Source: Nocardia jiangxiensis NBRC 101359
Lineage (GTDB): Bacteria; Actinomycetota; Actinomycetes; Mycobacteriales; Mycobacteriaceae
Assembly: GCF_000308615.1 (NCBI RefSeq)
Contig: NZ_BAGB01000167.1
Coordinates: 62,001-126,000, forward strand
Reading direction: 5' to 3'
Length of the DNA stretch: 64,000 nt
This document shows, piece after piece, positions 42,311-50,514 of the stretch. Both the position numbers and the translations under genes were made by a program. Below the pieces are notes generated by a model. The model was given only the letters and a program-made list of their open reading frames with translations, ran no database searches and had not been told where the DNA came from. Within the stretch, counting starts at the first letter, position 1, and each line of letters begins with the position of its first letter.

Positions 42311-42955
42311 TCACGGGATGCTGCCCCGATATCGGGCCGAACGGTACGGCCCGGGCCAGCGCAGCTCCGATCTCAGTTCGACCGCGGCCCGGAACGGCCA
42401 GTGTGGTTCGCGCAGTAGCTGCCGGCCGAACATCGGGGCGTCGGCCGGGCCATCGACCAAGAGCTGTTCGGCCCGGACAGCTTCGGTGATCAGTCCGACC
42501 GCGATCACCGGGATGGAGCTTGCCGCGCGCGCCGCGCGGGCGAACGGGACCTGGGGACAGGAACTCGTTGAGCAGATAGCCGTGCGCGGCATGGATTTCC
42601 AGGACCTGGAAGCCTGCCTCGACGGCGCGCCGCGCCGCTGCGGCGTAGGCGGCGACGATATCCGCTATCTCCTCGATGGTCAGCGCGTGCGGTTCCGGGT
42701 GATCCGCGACCAGCGCTCGGCATGTTCGTCGCTCCAGATCCCGGCGTCGGGAATGCAGACGCGTCCCTCCGGGAGCACCGCGGTTGCTTCCGACATCACC
42801 AGTCCGGCGCGGCCGCGGGCCATGCCGCCCAGGTGCCGGTCGGTCGGAATGCCGTTGTCGGTGGCGGAGTATTGGGCCATGGGCGCGACCCACAGCCGGT
42901 TCTTGACCGTGGCCCCGCGCAGGGTCAGCGGTGAGAAGAGCAAGCTTTGTGTCAT
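42311..42955 (-). pseudogene. Decayed NADH:flavin oxidoreductase (Old Yellow Enzyme / YqjM-like)
   Basis: Three pieces in two or more frames add up to about 215 codons, versus about 360 in intact relatives. Piece 1 (42955 to about 42690) is the N-terminus: LLFSPLTLRGATVKNRLWVA and AGLVMSEATAVLPEGR. Piece 2 (about 42700-42560), frameshifted, is ALTIEEIADIVAAYAAAARR then EIHAAHGYLLNEFLSP, the FMN/active-site helix. Piece 3 (about 42590-42311), again shifted, is the C-terminus PVIAVGLITEAV and GRQLLREPHWPFRAA. Segments of about 70 and 130 residues appear to be missing between them. The enzyme would have reduced C=C bonds of enones. Convergent with the crotonase before it. Confidence 0.82.
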
Positions 42956-43064
42956 GGTCGGGTATCTCCTGGCCTCGTCCCCGTCGGCGTGCGCGCCGAC
43001 TACTGACATTTGAAGGATAACTTAGTAAGCTTTGTTGACGCAGTAGGCGACTACAGGAGGAACG

Positions 43065-43847
43065 GTGGATCTGAACGGGTTGACAACGGTCATCGCGGAG
43101 CTGAAGGAGCACGTCCTGACCATCACGCTCAACCGGCCGGATCGGTTGAACTCCTTCAACGACGCGATGCGCGCGGAGTTCAAGGCACTGTGGCGATTCG
43201 CCGACGACGAGGACGACGTGCACGCGATCGTGTTGCGGGCCAACGGTGATCGCGCCTTCTGTACGGGTGTGGACGTGAAGGAGGGGACCTACCTCGCCGA
43301 CAACCCGTTCAGCAGGCAGGACCCCGGCGTCGATCTCTCGCCCAAGCAGAACGGCTGCTGGAAGCCGCTGATCTGCGCGGTGCACGGCATGGTCGCCGGT
43401 GGCGCCCTCTACTGGCTCAACGAGGCCGACATCATCATCGCCAGTGACGACGCACAGTTCTTCGATCCGCACGTCTCCTACGGCATGGTCGCGGCCCTGG
43501 AGCCGATCGGGCTCGCGCATCGCATCCCGATCGGCGAGGTACTGCGGATGGTGCTGCTGGGACTCGATGAGCGCATGTCGGCCGAGCGCGCCCAGCAGAT
43601 CGGCTTCGTCAGCGAGATACTGCCGCGCGAGCAGCTGTGGGATCGTGCGCAGGATCTCGCCGAGCGGATCGCCGCCAAACCGCCGGCCGCGATACAGGGC
43701 AGCATCCGGGCGATCTGGGAGTCCCGAAACACCGGCCGCTCGAGCGCCCTCGCCACCGCCATGACGTACACGATCATCGGCAACCCGATCGGGCAGGAGC
43801 AGGTCGTGCGGTCCGAGGTGCCCACCCGCAAGTACGAGGTTCGCTGA
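43065..43847 (+). CDS. Crotonase-family protein lacking both catalytic glutamates
   Basis: 260-aa crotonase fold with an oxyanion loop FCTGVDVKEG and the HGMVAGGALYW helix. The two hydratase Glu positions are Tyr116 and His136 (DPHVSYG), so it is not a simple enoyl-CoA hydratase; it may be an isomerase, hydrolase, or ring-opening member. Start GTG 43065 is preceded by a strong ACAGGAGGAAC site. 30 bases before the acyl-CoA dehydrogenase, with which it forms a two-gene operon. An AACTTAGTAAG stretch at 43019-43029 is the only operator-like sequence upstream. Confidence 0.87.
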   Translation: MDLNGLTTVIAELKEHVLTITLNRPDRLNSFNDAMRAEFKALWRFADDEDDVHAIVLRANGDRAFCTGVDVKEGTYLADNPFSRQDPGVDLSPKQNGCWKPLICAVHGMVAGGALYWLNEADIIIASDDAQFFDPHVSYGMVAALEPIGLAHRIPIGEVLRMVLLGLDERMSAERAQQIGFVSEILPREQLWDRAQDLAERIAAKPPAAIQGSIRAIWESRNTGRSSALATAMTYTIIGNPIGQEQVVRSEVPTRKYEVR

Positions 43848-43877
43848 CCGCCGGGTCGCCGCAGAAGGAGTAGCTGG

Positions 43878-45065
43878 ATGGACTACGGAATGAGCCCCGA
43901 GCTCGAGCAGTTCCGCCGCGAAGTGCGGGAATTCGTCGAGGCCAATGCGCCGGCGATCCCGCCGAAGGCCGGTGTGCGCAGTGCCGAGAACCGGGCCGAG
44001 CACACCTTGATCACCGAGTGGATCGGCAAGCTGTTCGCCGCCGGATACATGGGCGGGGACTGGCCGGAACAGTATGGGGGACAGGGGAGTTCGTACTCGG
44101 CCGAACGTGATGTGGTGGTCGGGGAGGAGATCGCGCGAGCCCAAGCGCCGCACTTCGCGGGCGCGGGCAGTCTGGTCTCGCATGCTCTGATCGATTTCGG
44201 CACCGAGGAGCAGCGTCAGCGCTACCTGCCGGGCATCCGCGCCGGTAAGGACACCTGGTGCCAATTGTTCAGCGAGCCCAGCTCTGGCAGTGATCTGGCC
44301 TCGTTGCGCACCAAGGCGGTGCGGACCGAGGCAGGAGTCTTCCGGGTCACCGGTCAGAAGGTGTGGACCACCAACGGGCACTGGGCCGATTACGGTTACC
44401 TGCTGGCCCGCACCGATCCGGACGCGCCCAAGCACAAGGGCATCAGCGCCTTCATCGTCGATATGAACCTGCCCGGTGTCGACGTGCGTCCGCTACGCGA
44501 GATGACCGGAACGTCGGACTTCAACGAGGTATTCCTCGACGACGTCGAATTGCCCGCCGACGCTCTGATCGGCGAGTTGAATTCCGGTTGGGCCATTGCC
44601 AATTCGAGCCTCGGGCATGAGCGCAGCGGTGTCGCAACGAGCGTTGTGCGGCTACGGCAGAACGTGGATGCGCTCGAGGATCTGGCAAAACGAACCGACC
44701 GGGGCGGACGCCCGGCCATCGAGGACGGTGCGGTCCAGGAGCAACTGGGCAAGTTCACCGCGGAGGTCGAGGCCCTCTCGGCGCTGGTCTACGCCAACAT
44801 CAGCCGATGGTCGCGCGGCACCGAGCGAGTACAGGACGCCCCCATGGCCAAGCTGATGTTCAGCGAACTCGGCGTGGACATTTCGCGATTCGCACTGGAG
44901 TTGAGCGGCGAGGCGGGCATCCTGGTCGAGGGTGATCCCGGTGCCGTCGACCACGGCCGGTGGCAGGACGAGTTCCTCTACGCGCGCGCATACACGATCG
45001 CCGGCGGAAGTTCGGAGATCATGCGCAACATCATCGCTGAGCGCGGGCTGAAGATGCCGCGATGA
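43878..45065 (+). CDS. Acyl-CoA dehydrogenase (FadE-type)
   Basis: 395-aa acyl-CoA dehydrogenase. N-terminal helical domain, the mid-domain FSEPSSGSDLASL and KVWTTNGHWADYGYLLAR, and the C-terminal FAD contact AGGSSEIMRNIIAERGL. I do not see an obvious catalytic Glu in the usual C-terminal helix (DEFLYARAYTIAGG), as in many FadE17/18-like proteins whose base sits elsewhere. It introduces a C=C bond into an acyl-CoA and passes electrons to ETF. ATG 43878 follows AGAAGGAG. A 16-bp palindrome overlaps its stop. Confidence 0.92.
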   Translation: MDYGMSPELEQFRREVREFVEANAPAIPPKAGVRSAENRAEHTLITEWIGKLFAAGYMGGDWPEQYGGQGSSYSAERDVVVGEEIARAQAPHFAGAGSLVSHALIDFGTEEQRQRYLPGIRAGKDTWCQLFSEPSSGSDLASLRTKAVRTEAGVFRVTGQKVWTTNGHWADYGYLLARTDPDAPKHKGISAFIVDMNLPGVDVRPLREMTGTSDFNEVFLDDVELPADALIGELNSGWAIANSSLGHERSGVATSVVRLRQNVDALEDLAKRTDRGGRPAIEDGAVQEQLGKFTAEVEALSALVYANISRWSRGTERVQDAPMAKLMFSELGVDISRFALELSGEAGILVEGDPGAVDHGRWQDEFLYARAYTIAGGSSEIMRNIIAERGLKMPR

Positions 45066-45076
45066 GCGCGCTCATC
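45061..45076. repeat. Perfect 16-bp palindrome at the acyl-CoA dehydrogenase stop
   Basis: GATGAGCGCGCTCATC is perfectly self-complementary with no spacer and includes the TGA at 45063-45065. As RNA it would only form a very tight hairpin, so a protein site or a minor terminator component is possible. Confidence 0.4.
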
Positions 45077-45166
45077 CAACCACCATTTCCGTTCACGACG
45101 CCGATATCCGAGGATGAGGGTTTGCAGTTTGGCGAGCTACGGACGTAGTGGTGGCGAAGCGAATGT

Positions 45167-45208
45167 CGGCGCCGGACACCTCGGTCGAGGACGAGATGTC
45201 CGGCGCCG
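45167..45208. terminator. Strong hairpin between convergent genes
   Basis: Perfect 12-bp inverted repeat CGGCGCCGGACA / TGTCCGGCGCCG with an 18-base loop, in the 200-base gap between the rightward acyl-CoA dehydrogenase and the leftward carboxymuconolactone-decarboxylase-like gene. It should terminate both sides. Confidence 0.72.
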
Positions 45209-45265
45209 GGCTCGGTCCTTCACCGGGAAATGGAGAAGGTCGGTGCCGATTCGAACGAGTTTGCT

Positions 45266-45682
45266 CTAGTCGGTGGCTTTCATGTGGCGAAGCGGGTCTT
45301 GCGCTGCTGCCTCGTCGAAGTCCAGAACTTCCTGACCGGCGAGCCGGGCGGTCGATGCGGCGGGGTATCCGGCGTAGCCTGCCGCGTGGTAGACGACTTC
45401 TTCGAGTTCGTCTCGTGTGATTCCGTTTCGCAGTGCGATCGGGAAGTGCACTTTTATTTCTTCGGTGGCGCGCAGGGCGATGAGGATTCCCAGCGTCACG
45501 AGGCTACGGGAACGCCGGTCCAGCCCAGGGCGCGCCCATAGTCCCCCGAAGACATGGTCGAGGCTCAATTCGCCGAGTTCGGCGGCGAATCCGGAGGTCT
45601 GGACCTGATCGTTGTCCGCGCCGAGCATTTCCGGGAGCATCTCTTGGAGTACTTCGAGCGCTTTCGCGCGATTGTCGGTCAT
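45266..45682 (-). CDS. Carboxymuconolactone decarboxylase family protein
   Basis: 138-aa CMD-family helical protein. The conserved block is GITRDELEEVVYHAAGYAGY with a C-terminal PAASTARLAG. There is no CxxC pair, so it is not an AhpD-type peroxidase and fits the decarboxylase/lactonase-like branch. Last gene of the leftward P450 operon, 37 bases after the SDR. A specific reaction cannot be assigned. Confidence 0.87.
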   Translation of the reverse strand: MTDNRAKALEVLQEMLPEMLGADNDQVQTSGFAAELGELSLDHVFGGLWARPGLDRRSRSLVTLGILIALRATEEIKVHFPIALRNGITRDELEEVVYHAAGYAGYPAASTARLAGQEVLDFDEAAAQDPLRHMKATD

Positions 45683-45719
45683 GCATTACTCCTTGTGGGG
45701 TTCGTTTCGCCGAAGGCGG

Positions 45720-46523
45720 TCAGGGCATTCCTGCGCGCAGGGTGAATCCGCCGTCGACGGGCAGGACGGTTCCGGTGATGAATGCGGAATCGTCGGTGGC
45801 GAGGAACAGGGCCGCGTTGGCGACGTCCTGGCTTGTGCCCTGGTGTCCCATGGGGACCAGGGCCGCCCGTTGGGCGGCGACGGTTTCGCGGTCCGCGCCG
45901 CTGGCGCGTGCGACCGAGTCGACGCCCATCGGTGTGTCCATCATGCCCGGCGCGATGCAGTTGACCCGTATGCCGTGGGGCGCGTATTCGATGGCGAGAC
46001 AACGGGTCAGCGAGTGCACAGCGGCCTTGGACGTGCTGTAGGTGATGTTGTCACCGGCGTACAGCAGACCGGCCATCGACGAGATGTTGATGACGGCGCC
46101 GGTTCCCCGCTCACGCATATGGGGCAGAACGTATTTGCACGTGAGCCACATGCCCGTGAGATTCACCTCGAAACCCTGACGCCATTTCTCGGCCGAGATC
46201 TCCTCCGTGCGTCCGGCCGGGACGATGCCGACGTTGTTGTGCAGCACGTCGACCTGTCCGTATGCCCGCACCGCTGCGTCGAGGATGCCCGCACAGTCCT
46301 GCTCGACGGTGATGTCCGCGCGGTGCGAGGCGGCAGATCCGCCTTCTGCGCGAACGAGTTTCGCGGTTTCTTCGGCCGAATCGGCGTCTCGGTCGACGAC
46401 CAGTACGTTCGCTCCGTGGCGTGCGAAGGTCAATGCCACGGCACGTCCGTTGCCGAGTGTGGCGCCCGGGGTCTGGCCGCCACCGACGACGACCGCGGTT
46501 TTCCCTTCGAGTTTGTGACTCAT
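45720..46523 (-). CDS. SDR-family NAD(P)-dependent oxidoreductase
   Basis: 267-aa SDR. The cofactor motif is the extended VVVGGGQTPGATLGNGRAVA; the active site has NNVG, SSMAGLLYAG and YSTSKAA (YxxxK). In a P450 operon it would oxidise the alcohol made by the hydroxylase. It starts 36 bases after the P450 gene. Confidence 0.9.
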   Translation of the reverse strand: MSHKLEGKTAVVVGGGQTPGATLGNGRAVALTFARHGANVLVVDRDADSAEETAKLVRAEGGSAASHRADITVEQDCAGILDAAVRAYGQVDVLHNNVGIVPAGRTEEISAEKWRQGFEVNLTGMWLTCKYVLPHMRERGTGAVINISSMAGLLYAGDNITYSTSKAAVHSLTRCLAIEYAPHGIRVNCIAPGMMDTPMGVDSVARASGADRETVAAQRAALVPMGHQGTSQDVANAALFLATDDSAFITGTVLPVDGGFTLRAGMP

Positions 46524-46559
46524 GTGTTCTCCTGGTTTCGTATCATCGCCTGTGTCCGG

Positions 46560-47771
46560 TCACCAGGTGACCGGTAGTTCCGCGAGGCCGTAGGTCAGCG
46601 CGTCGTTGTGGAAGTGCAGCTCGCTTTCGTCGACGGCCAGGCGCAGCTCGGGCAGGCGCTGGAACAGGATGGGCCAGGCGACCTGCATTTCCACCCGGGA
46701 CAGGTTCTGGCCGAGGCATTGGTGGACGCCGAAGCCGAATCCGATGTGCTGGCGCTGTACCCGAGTGATGTCAAGGGTCTCGGGGTTGTCGAAGACCGCC
46801 GGGTCGCGGTTGGCGGTGGGCAGATTGCAGATGATGCCTTCACCGGCGCGGATGAGCGTGCCGCCGATTTCGGTGTCCTGCAAGCAGACCCGGCGCGGCT
46901 CGGTCTGCACCATGCTCCAGTAGCGCATCATCTCCTCGACACAGGTGCCGGCGTACTTGTCCGGGTCGGAAAGCAGAATCCGGCGCTGGGCCGGTTCGCG
47001 CAGCAGCGCGAGAATGCCCAGGCCGATCATGTTGGCGGTGGTCTCGTGCCCGGCTCCGATCACGAGCATGCCCAGGCGGATGGCGTATTCGAAGTCGAAA
47101 TCGTGCTTCTCGTCGACGTGCACGTTGACCAGGCGGGAGAGCAGGCTGCTGTCGGGCCGGCTGCGTTTGCGCTGTGCGTGCACCTCCAGGACGTCGTGCA
47201 TGTCCTGCATGGCGGCGAGCTTCTCTTCTTTGGTGACGCTCAGCTGGACAGTTTTCTTGGAGGCTTCGTGCACGCGGGGACTGTCGGCGGGCGGTACACC
47301 GAGCACCTCGCAGATGACGACGGTGGGCACAGCGAGTGCGAAGTGTTCGATCAGGTCGACTGGGCGCTCGAGCGTCTCCAAGTGATCGATGAGCTCATGG
47401 GTCAACTCGACGATCCTGGGGCGAAGGGTCTGCGAACGCTTCGCGGTGAAGTCCGGGTTGAGGATTCGCCGGGTCGGCATGTGCTCGGCGCCGTCCTTGC
47501 GGAAGAACAGGTCGCCCTCCACGTGGGGCTGGGCGTCGCTGCTGTTCGGGAATCCGGGCATGGTGACATCGGCGCCGAAACGGTCGGGGGCGCTGAGTAC
47601 TTCGCGGATCTGGTCGTGGCGGGTGATGAGCCAGGGCTGGTCGCCGTTCCAGATCTGCACCCTGCGAGGGGTGCCTTCGTCACGAAACTCGACCGCGCGT
47701 TCGGGCGGGGCGAACGGGCATCCGCGGTGCAGTGGGAACTGGGGTGCCGGGGCTTGTTCGGTGGTCGTCAA
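46560..47771 (-). CDS. Cytochrome P450
   Basis: 403-aa soluble bacterial P450. Haem-binding GFGFGVHQCLGQNLSR (Cys352), I-helix GAGHETTANMIG, and ExxR in EEMMRYW. A TTG start at 47771 with GGAGCAGCC 6 bases upstream fits the family length; the frame is open a further 112 codons but that part overlaps the broken reductase gene and has no homology. It hydroxylates a hydrophobic substrate using electrons from a ferredoxin. The 3Fe-4S ferredoxin two genes upstream is the probable donor; the reductase between them is defective. Confidence 0.93.
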   Translation of the reverse strand: MTTTEQAPAPQFPLHRGCPFAPPERAVEFRDEGTPRRVQIWNGDQPWLITRHDQIREVLSAPDRFGADVTMPGFPNSSDAQPHVEGDLFFRKDGAEHMPTRRILNPDFTAKRSQTLRPRIVELTHELIDHLETLERPVDLIEHFALAVPTVVICEVLGVPPADSPRVHEASKKTVQLSVTKEEKLAAMQDMHDVLEVHAQRKRSRPDSSLLSRLVNVHVDEKHDFDFEYAIRLGMLVIGAGHETTANMIGLGILALLREPAQRRILLSDPDKYAGTCVEEMMRYWSMVQTEPRRVCLQDTEIGGTLIRAGEGIICNLPTANRDPAVFDNPETLDITRVQRQHIGFGFGVHQCLGQNLSRVEMQVAWPILFQRLPELRLAVDESELHFHNDALTYGLAELPVTW

Positions 47772-47797
47772 GGCTGCTCCTAGGGATGGGATGGTGG

Positions 47798-48306
47798 TCA
47801 GGGGGCTGTGATGTGCGCGGTCGCTGCGGTCGCCCATTCGGTGCGGTCGCTGACCAGAGATCGAAGGCCCCGCAGCGGGCGGACCGTGTTGACGCCGATC
47901 GCAGCGGTCACCCGACCCTCGCGTGCGCACAGGGCGGTGAACTTGCGGTCCGCAATGGTGCCGTCGACGACACGCATCCGCTCGGTGTCCCGGCTGAACC
48001 CGTGGATCTGAATTTCGAGGTCGTACTGGTCGGACCAGACGTAGGGGACGGAGACGGCCGGCTACCGAGTCGCAGCTCGATCCCGAGGTTGTCGTAGATC
48101 TCGGCACCCCGCAGAGCGAGCCGGCCGCGGTCCCAGCTGCCCGACAGCAGCTGTTTCGACAAGGGCGGCCGATCGTAGGGCAGATGGGGTTCGGCGCCGA
48201 CCAATGTGATTCGGCCTTGATAGCCGGATTGGCGAAGACCCTCGACGGTGGCCAGTCCGGTGGTCCACGCGCCGACGATGAGAACCTCGTCTGGTGTCGT
48301 GGTCAT
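47798..48306 (-). pseudogene. Ferredoxin reductase broken by an internal deletion and frameshift
   Basis: The N-terminal 75 codons (48306 to about 48055) match FAD-dependent ferredoxin-NAD(P) reductases: VLIVGAWTTGLATVEGLRQS and YDRPPLSKQLLSG. The second Gly of the FAD motif is replaced (GAWTTG for GAGIAG). At about 48055 the frame changes and about 88 C-terminal codons follow: PYVWSDQYDLEIQIHGF and VTAAIGVNTVRPLRGL. About 230 residues, including the NADH domain, are missing. It begins inside the ferredoxin stop (ATGA) and ends 27 bases before the P450 start, so the operon order ferredoxin-reductase-P450 is intact but the product cannot work. Confidence 0.87.
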
Positions 48307-48497
48307 TCGTGGACCGCGATGGCCGCACCGGGGCACAGATTCGCGGCGTTGCGGGCGTTCTCATGCTCGCCCGGGCCGGGGTCGGCGTCGAGCAGGACGA
48401 CAACACCGTCCTCGTCGCGCTGGTCGAAGAGTTCCGGGGCGGCCAGTACGCATTGTCCGGCACCGCAGCACTTGTCTTCTTCGATGGTGATCCGCAT
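48303..48497 (-). CDS. Ferredoxin, single [3Fe-4S]/[4Fe-4S] cluster
   Basis: 64-aa ferredoxin of the P450-partner type. Cluster cysteines: DKCCGAGQC (C10/C11 and C16) and a late LCPGAAI (C55). The spacing lacks one Cys of the 4Fe motif and so suggests [3Fe-4S]. First gene of the leftward P450 operon; its stop overlaps the start of the broken reductase. It probably reduces the P450, using a reductase encoded elsewhere. Confidence 0.92.
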   Translation of the reverse strand: MRITIEEDKCCGAGQCVLAAPELFDQRDEDGVVVLLDADPGPGEHENARNAANLCPGAAIAVHE

Positions 48498-48537
48498 GGG
48501 TTCTCCTGGTGGGTTCGGATGACTCGGGCACCACGTA

Positions 48538-48566
48538 TTTACAGATATAAATTTACACTCGTTTAC
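48538..48566. promoter_or_regulatory. AT-rich control region with TTTAC repeats
   Basis: The 141-base divergent gap between the ferredoxin and TetR genes has an unusually AT-rich core with TTTAC at 48538, 48552 and 48562. It is the probable promoter/operator of the P450 operon and the TetR gene. No perfect dyad is visible. Confidence 0.4.
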
Positions 48567-48638
48567 TTACCCGGCAAGTGCTGGACCACACGCGTGCTTG
48601 TTCTGTACGTCACAACTGCGCTGTGCGAACCTGGGACA

Positions 48639-49289
48639 ATGGCTTCATTCGTCGATTCACCCGGTTCGCCCGAAGCTGCCGCTGTCGGCAGGGTGCGCAA
48701 CGCCCGTGGGACGGGCGCGAAGCTGCGCACGGAGATCCTCGACGCGATGCTGCGGCTGATCGCCGACGAGGAGCGAATGAGCCCCATCCCGCTGTCTCTG
48801 CGTGAGGTGGCCAAGGAAGCGAACATCACCGCTCCGGCCATCTACCGCCACTTCCCCGACAAGGAGACGTTGGGGCGCGCGGCCATCCATTCCCTGTTCG
48901 AGAAACTGCTGGAGCAAATGGACCGTGCGGCGCAGGACGCGGCCGAGCTGAGGCCCGCTGCGCGGTTCGCGGCGGTCGCCCACGGCTACTGCCGGTTCGC
49001 ACAGGAGAATCCCGTCGGATTCCGGTTGATCTTCAACGTCCCCCCGGCGGATCTGGCCGATGGCGGCCCCAACGCCACCGATGTGGCCCAGCGATGGCAC
49101 ATGGCGGTGACCTGGCTGGCCGAGGAGGGCATGCGAATGACGCAGACGCCCTGGGAAGGCGCGATGTCTCTCTGGTCGGCCGTACACGGCCGATTGATGC
49201 TCGACATGTCGGTGCGCGATATGTGGCCTCAGGGCAACGTGCACCAGTTCATCGATGAACTGACCCGTTCGGTCACGAACGTCACCTAG
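48639..49289 (+). CDS. TetR-family transcriptional regulator
   Basis: 216-aa TetR protein with an HTH signature REVAKEANITAPAIYRHFPD (about residues 53-72) and a helical ligand domain. ATG 48639 is used; the frame is open upstream but overlaps the ferredoxin promoter. Divergent from the P450 operon and the likely repressor of it. Confidence 0.92.
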   Translation: MASFVDSPGSPEAAAVGRVRNARGTGAKLRTEILDAMLRLIADEERMSPIPLSLREVAKEANITAPAIYRHFPDKETLGRAAIHSLFEKLLEQMDRAAQDAAELRPAARFAAVAHGYCRFAQENPVGFRLIFNVPPADLADGGPNATDVAQRWHMAVTWLAEEGMRMTQTPWEGAMSLWSAVHGRLMLDMSVRDMWPQGNVHQFIDELTRSVTNVT

Positions 49290-49324
49290 AGCCATTGTCT
49301 CGAACGATTTCCGAGACAATGGCT
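49290..49324. terminator. 13-bp perfect hairpin between convergent genes
   Basis: AGCCATTGTCTCG (49290-49302) and its exact complement CGAGACAATGGCT (49312-49324), with a 9-base loop, begin directly after the TetR stop. The next gene to the right is leftward. It is the best terminator-like hairpin in this part of the window. Confidence 0.72.
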
Positions 49325-49409
49325 GGTGCCGACAGCCATGGAACATGGCGATCGGGCGGAACATCATCCTTCGGGCGTGGCCCCGAAGGATGCCGCAAAG
49401 ATCGGTGGA

Positions 49410-50441
49410 TCAGATTTGGCTGGACCGCAATGCGGCAGCGAACTCCAGTTGCAGGCCGGGCGTCGGGATGCCGATGTTGTTGATCTCGTACCGCGTGACG
49501 ACGTCGCCGACTCGGTCGAGTAGTGCTTTTGCCGCCCCCTCGGGTGTGCCGACGACCGCGAACAGGTCGAGGATGTCGTCGTCGATCAGCGTTCCCATCT
49601 CGGACCATTTATCCGCGCGGTCGCTCTTCGACAGTCGGGTCAGCTCCTCGCCGAGTTCGCCGAGACCATGGACCTCCAGCACCGGGCGGTAGGCCGGCGT
49701 CGAACCGTAGAAGGCGATCTGTCGGCGAACCGCGGTCATCGATGTGGACAGTGCCTCCTCGGTGTGTCCCAGGGCTGCGAACGTCGATGCCACGATCTCG
49801 GGTGCGGCGGCCGGAGCATCGGGTGCCGCCCGGCCGGTTGCCAGGGCCGGCAGGGTGATCTCACGCAGATATCTGTCCGTCGTAGAGGCGTGCAGCAGTA
49901 GGCCGTCCGCGACCGCGCCCGCGGTCTCGGTCATTTTCGCGCCGACGCCCGCGAGCAGAATCTTCGGGTCGGTTTGTTCGGTCGCCGGCGTGAACATCGG
50001 TGTCATCAGGGTGTGCGAATAGAACTCGCCCTGGAAGTTCATTTTCTCGCCGGTGGCCCAGGCTGACCAGATGGCGCGCATGGCCGAGACGAATTCGGCC
50101 ATCCGTGCGGCCGGGGAACTCCACGGCATCGAGAAGCGGCGCTCGATATGGGGTTTGATCTGGCTGCCCAGGCCCAGGGTGAGTCGTCCGCCGCTGTAGT
50201 CCTGTAGTGCGCGTCCCTGTACGGCGAGCGTCATCGGAGATCGCGCGAAGGCCACGACGATATTGGTCAGCAGGTCGACGCGCTCGGTGACCCCGGCGGC
50301 AATCGTCAAGTGCAGCAATGGATCCGAGACGACCTCGCTGTAGGAGACGCCGTCGAATCCGCTCGACTCGGCGTTCCGGGCCATGGCCGCGACATCGGCG
50401 AGGGCGCCGGTGGGGGAGGACAGGGGGAGGTCGACCTTCAT
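49410..50441 (-). CDS. LLM-class F420-dependent oxidoreductase
   Basis: 343-aa luciferase-like protein related to the TIGR03617-type F420 enzymes. Marks: DGVSYSEVVSDPLLHLTIAA, RALQDYSGGRLTLGLGSQIK, and PKILLAGVGAKMTETAG. ATG 50441 is preferred (MKVDLPLSSP start). It lies 73 bases after the small Cys-rich gene and appears to be the last gene of the amidohydrolase operon. Substrate unknown. Confidence 0.87.
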   Translation of the reverse strand: MKVDLPLSSPTGALADVAAMARNAESSGFDGVSYSEVVSDPLLHLTIAAGVTERVDLLTNIVVAFARSPMTLAVQGRALQDYSGGRLTLGLGSQIKPHIERRFSMPWSSPAARMAEFVSAMRAIWSAWATGEKMNFQGEFYSHTLMTPMFTPATEQTDPKILLAGVGAKMTETAGAVADGLLLHASTTDRYLREITLPALATGRAAPDAPAAAPEIVASTFAALGHTEEALSTSMTAVRRQIAFYGSTPAYRPVLEVHGLGELGEELTRLSKSDRADKWSEMGTLIDDDILDLFAVVGTPEGAAKALLDRVGDVVTRYEINNIGIPTPGLQLEFAAALRSSQI

Positions 50442-50514
50442 GATTCTCCGGTTCGTGAAATGAAGCATCCGCACCGGTCCGGGGGCCGATGCGGATGCGT
50501 CGTATTCGGTTGTG

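Noticed and set aside
43021..43029. CTTAGTAAG palindrome before the modified crotonase
   Set aside because: Nine bases with four-base arms can easily occur by chance; noted under the gene only.
42177..44435. Very long leftward open frame opposite a crotonase and the acyl-CoA dehydrogenase
   Set aside because: It runs antisense to two well-supported genes and only includes one piece of the decayed reductase; the rest is Arg/Gly-rich composition typical of antisense frames in GC-rich DNA.
47772..48107. 112-codon N-terminal extension of the P450
   Set aside because: It overlaps the reductase remnant, has no homology, and the TTG at 47771 has a good ribosome site and gives the family length.
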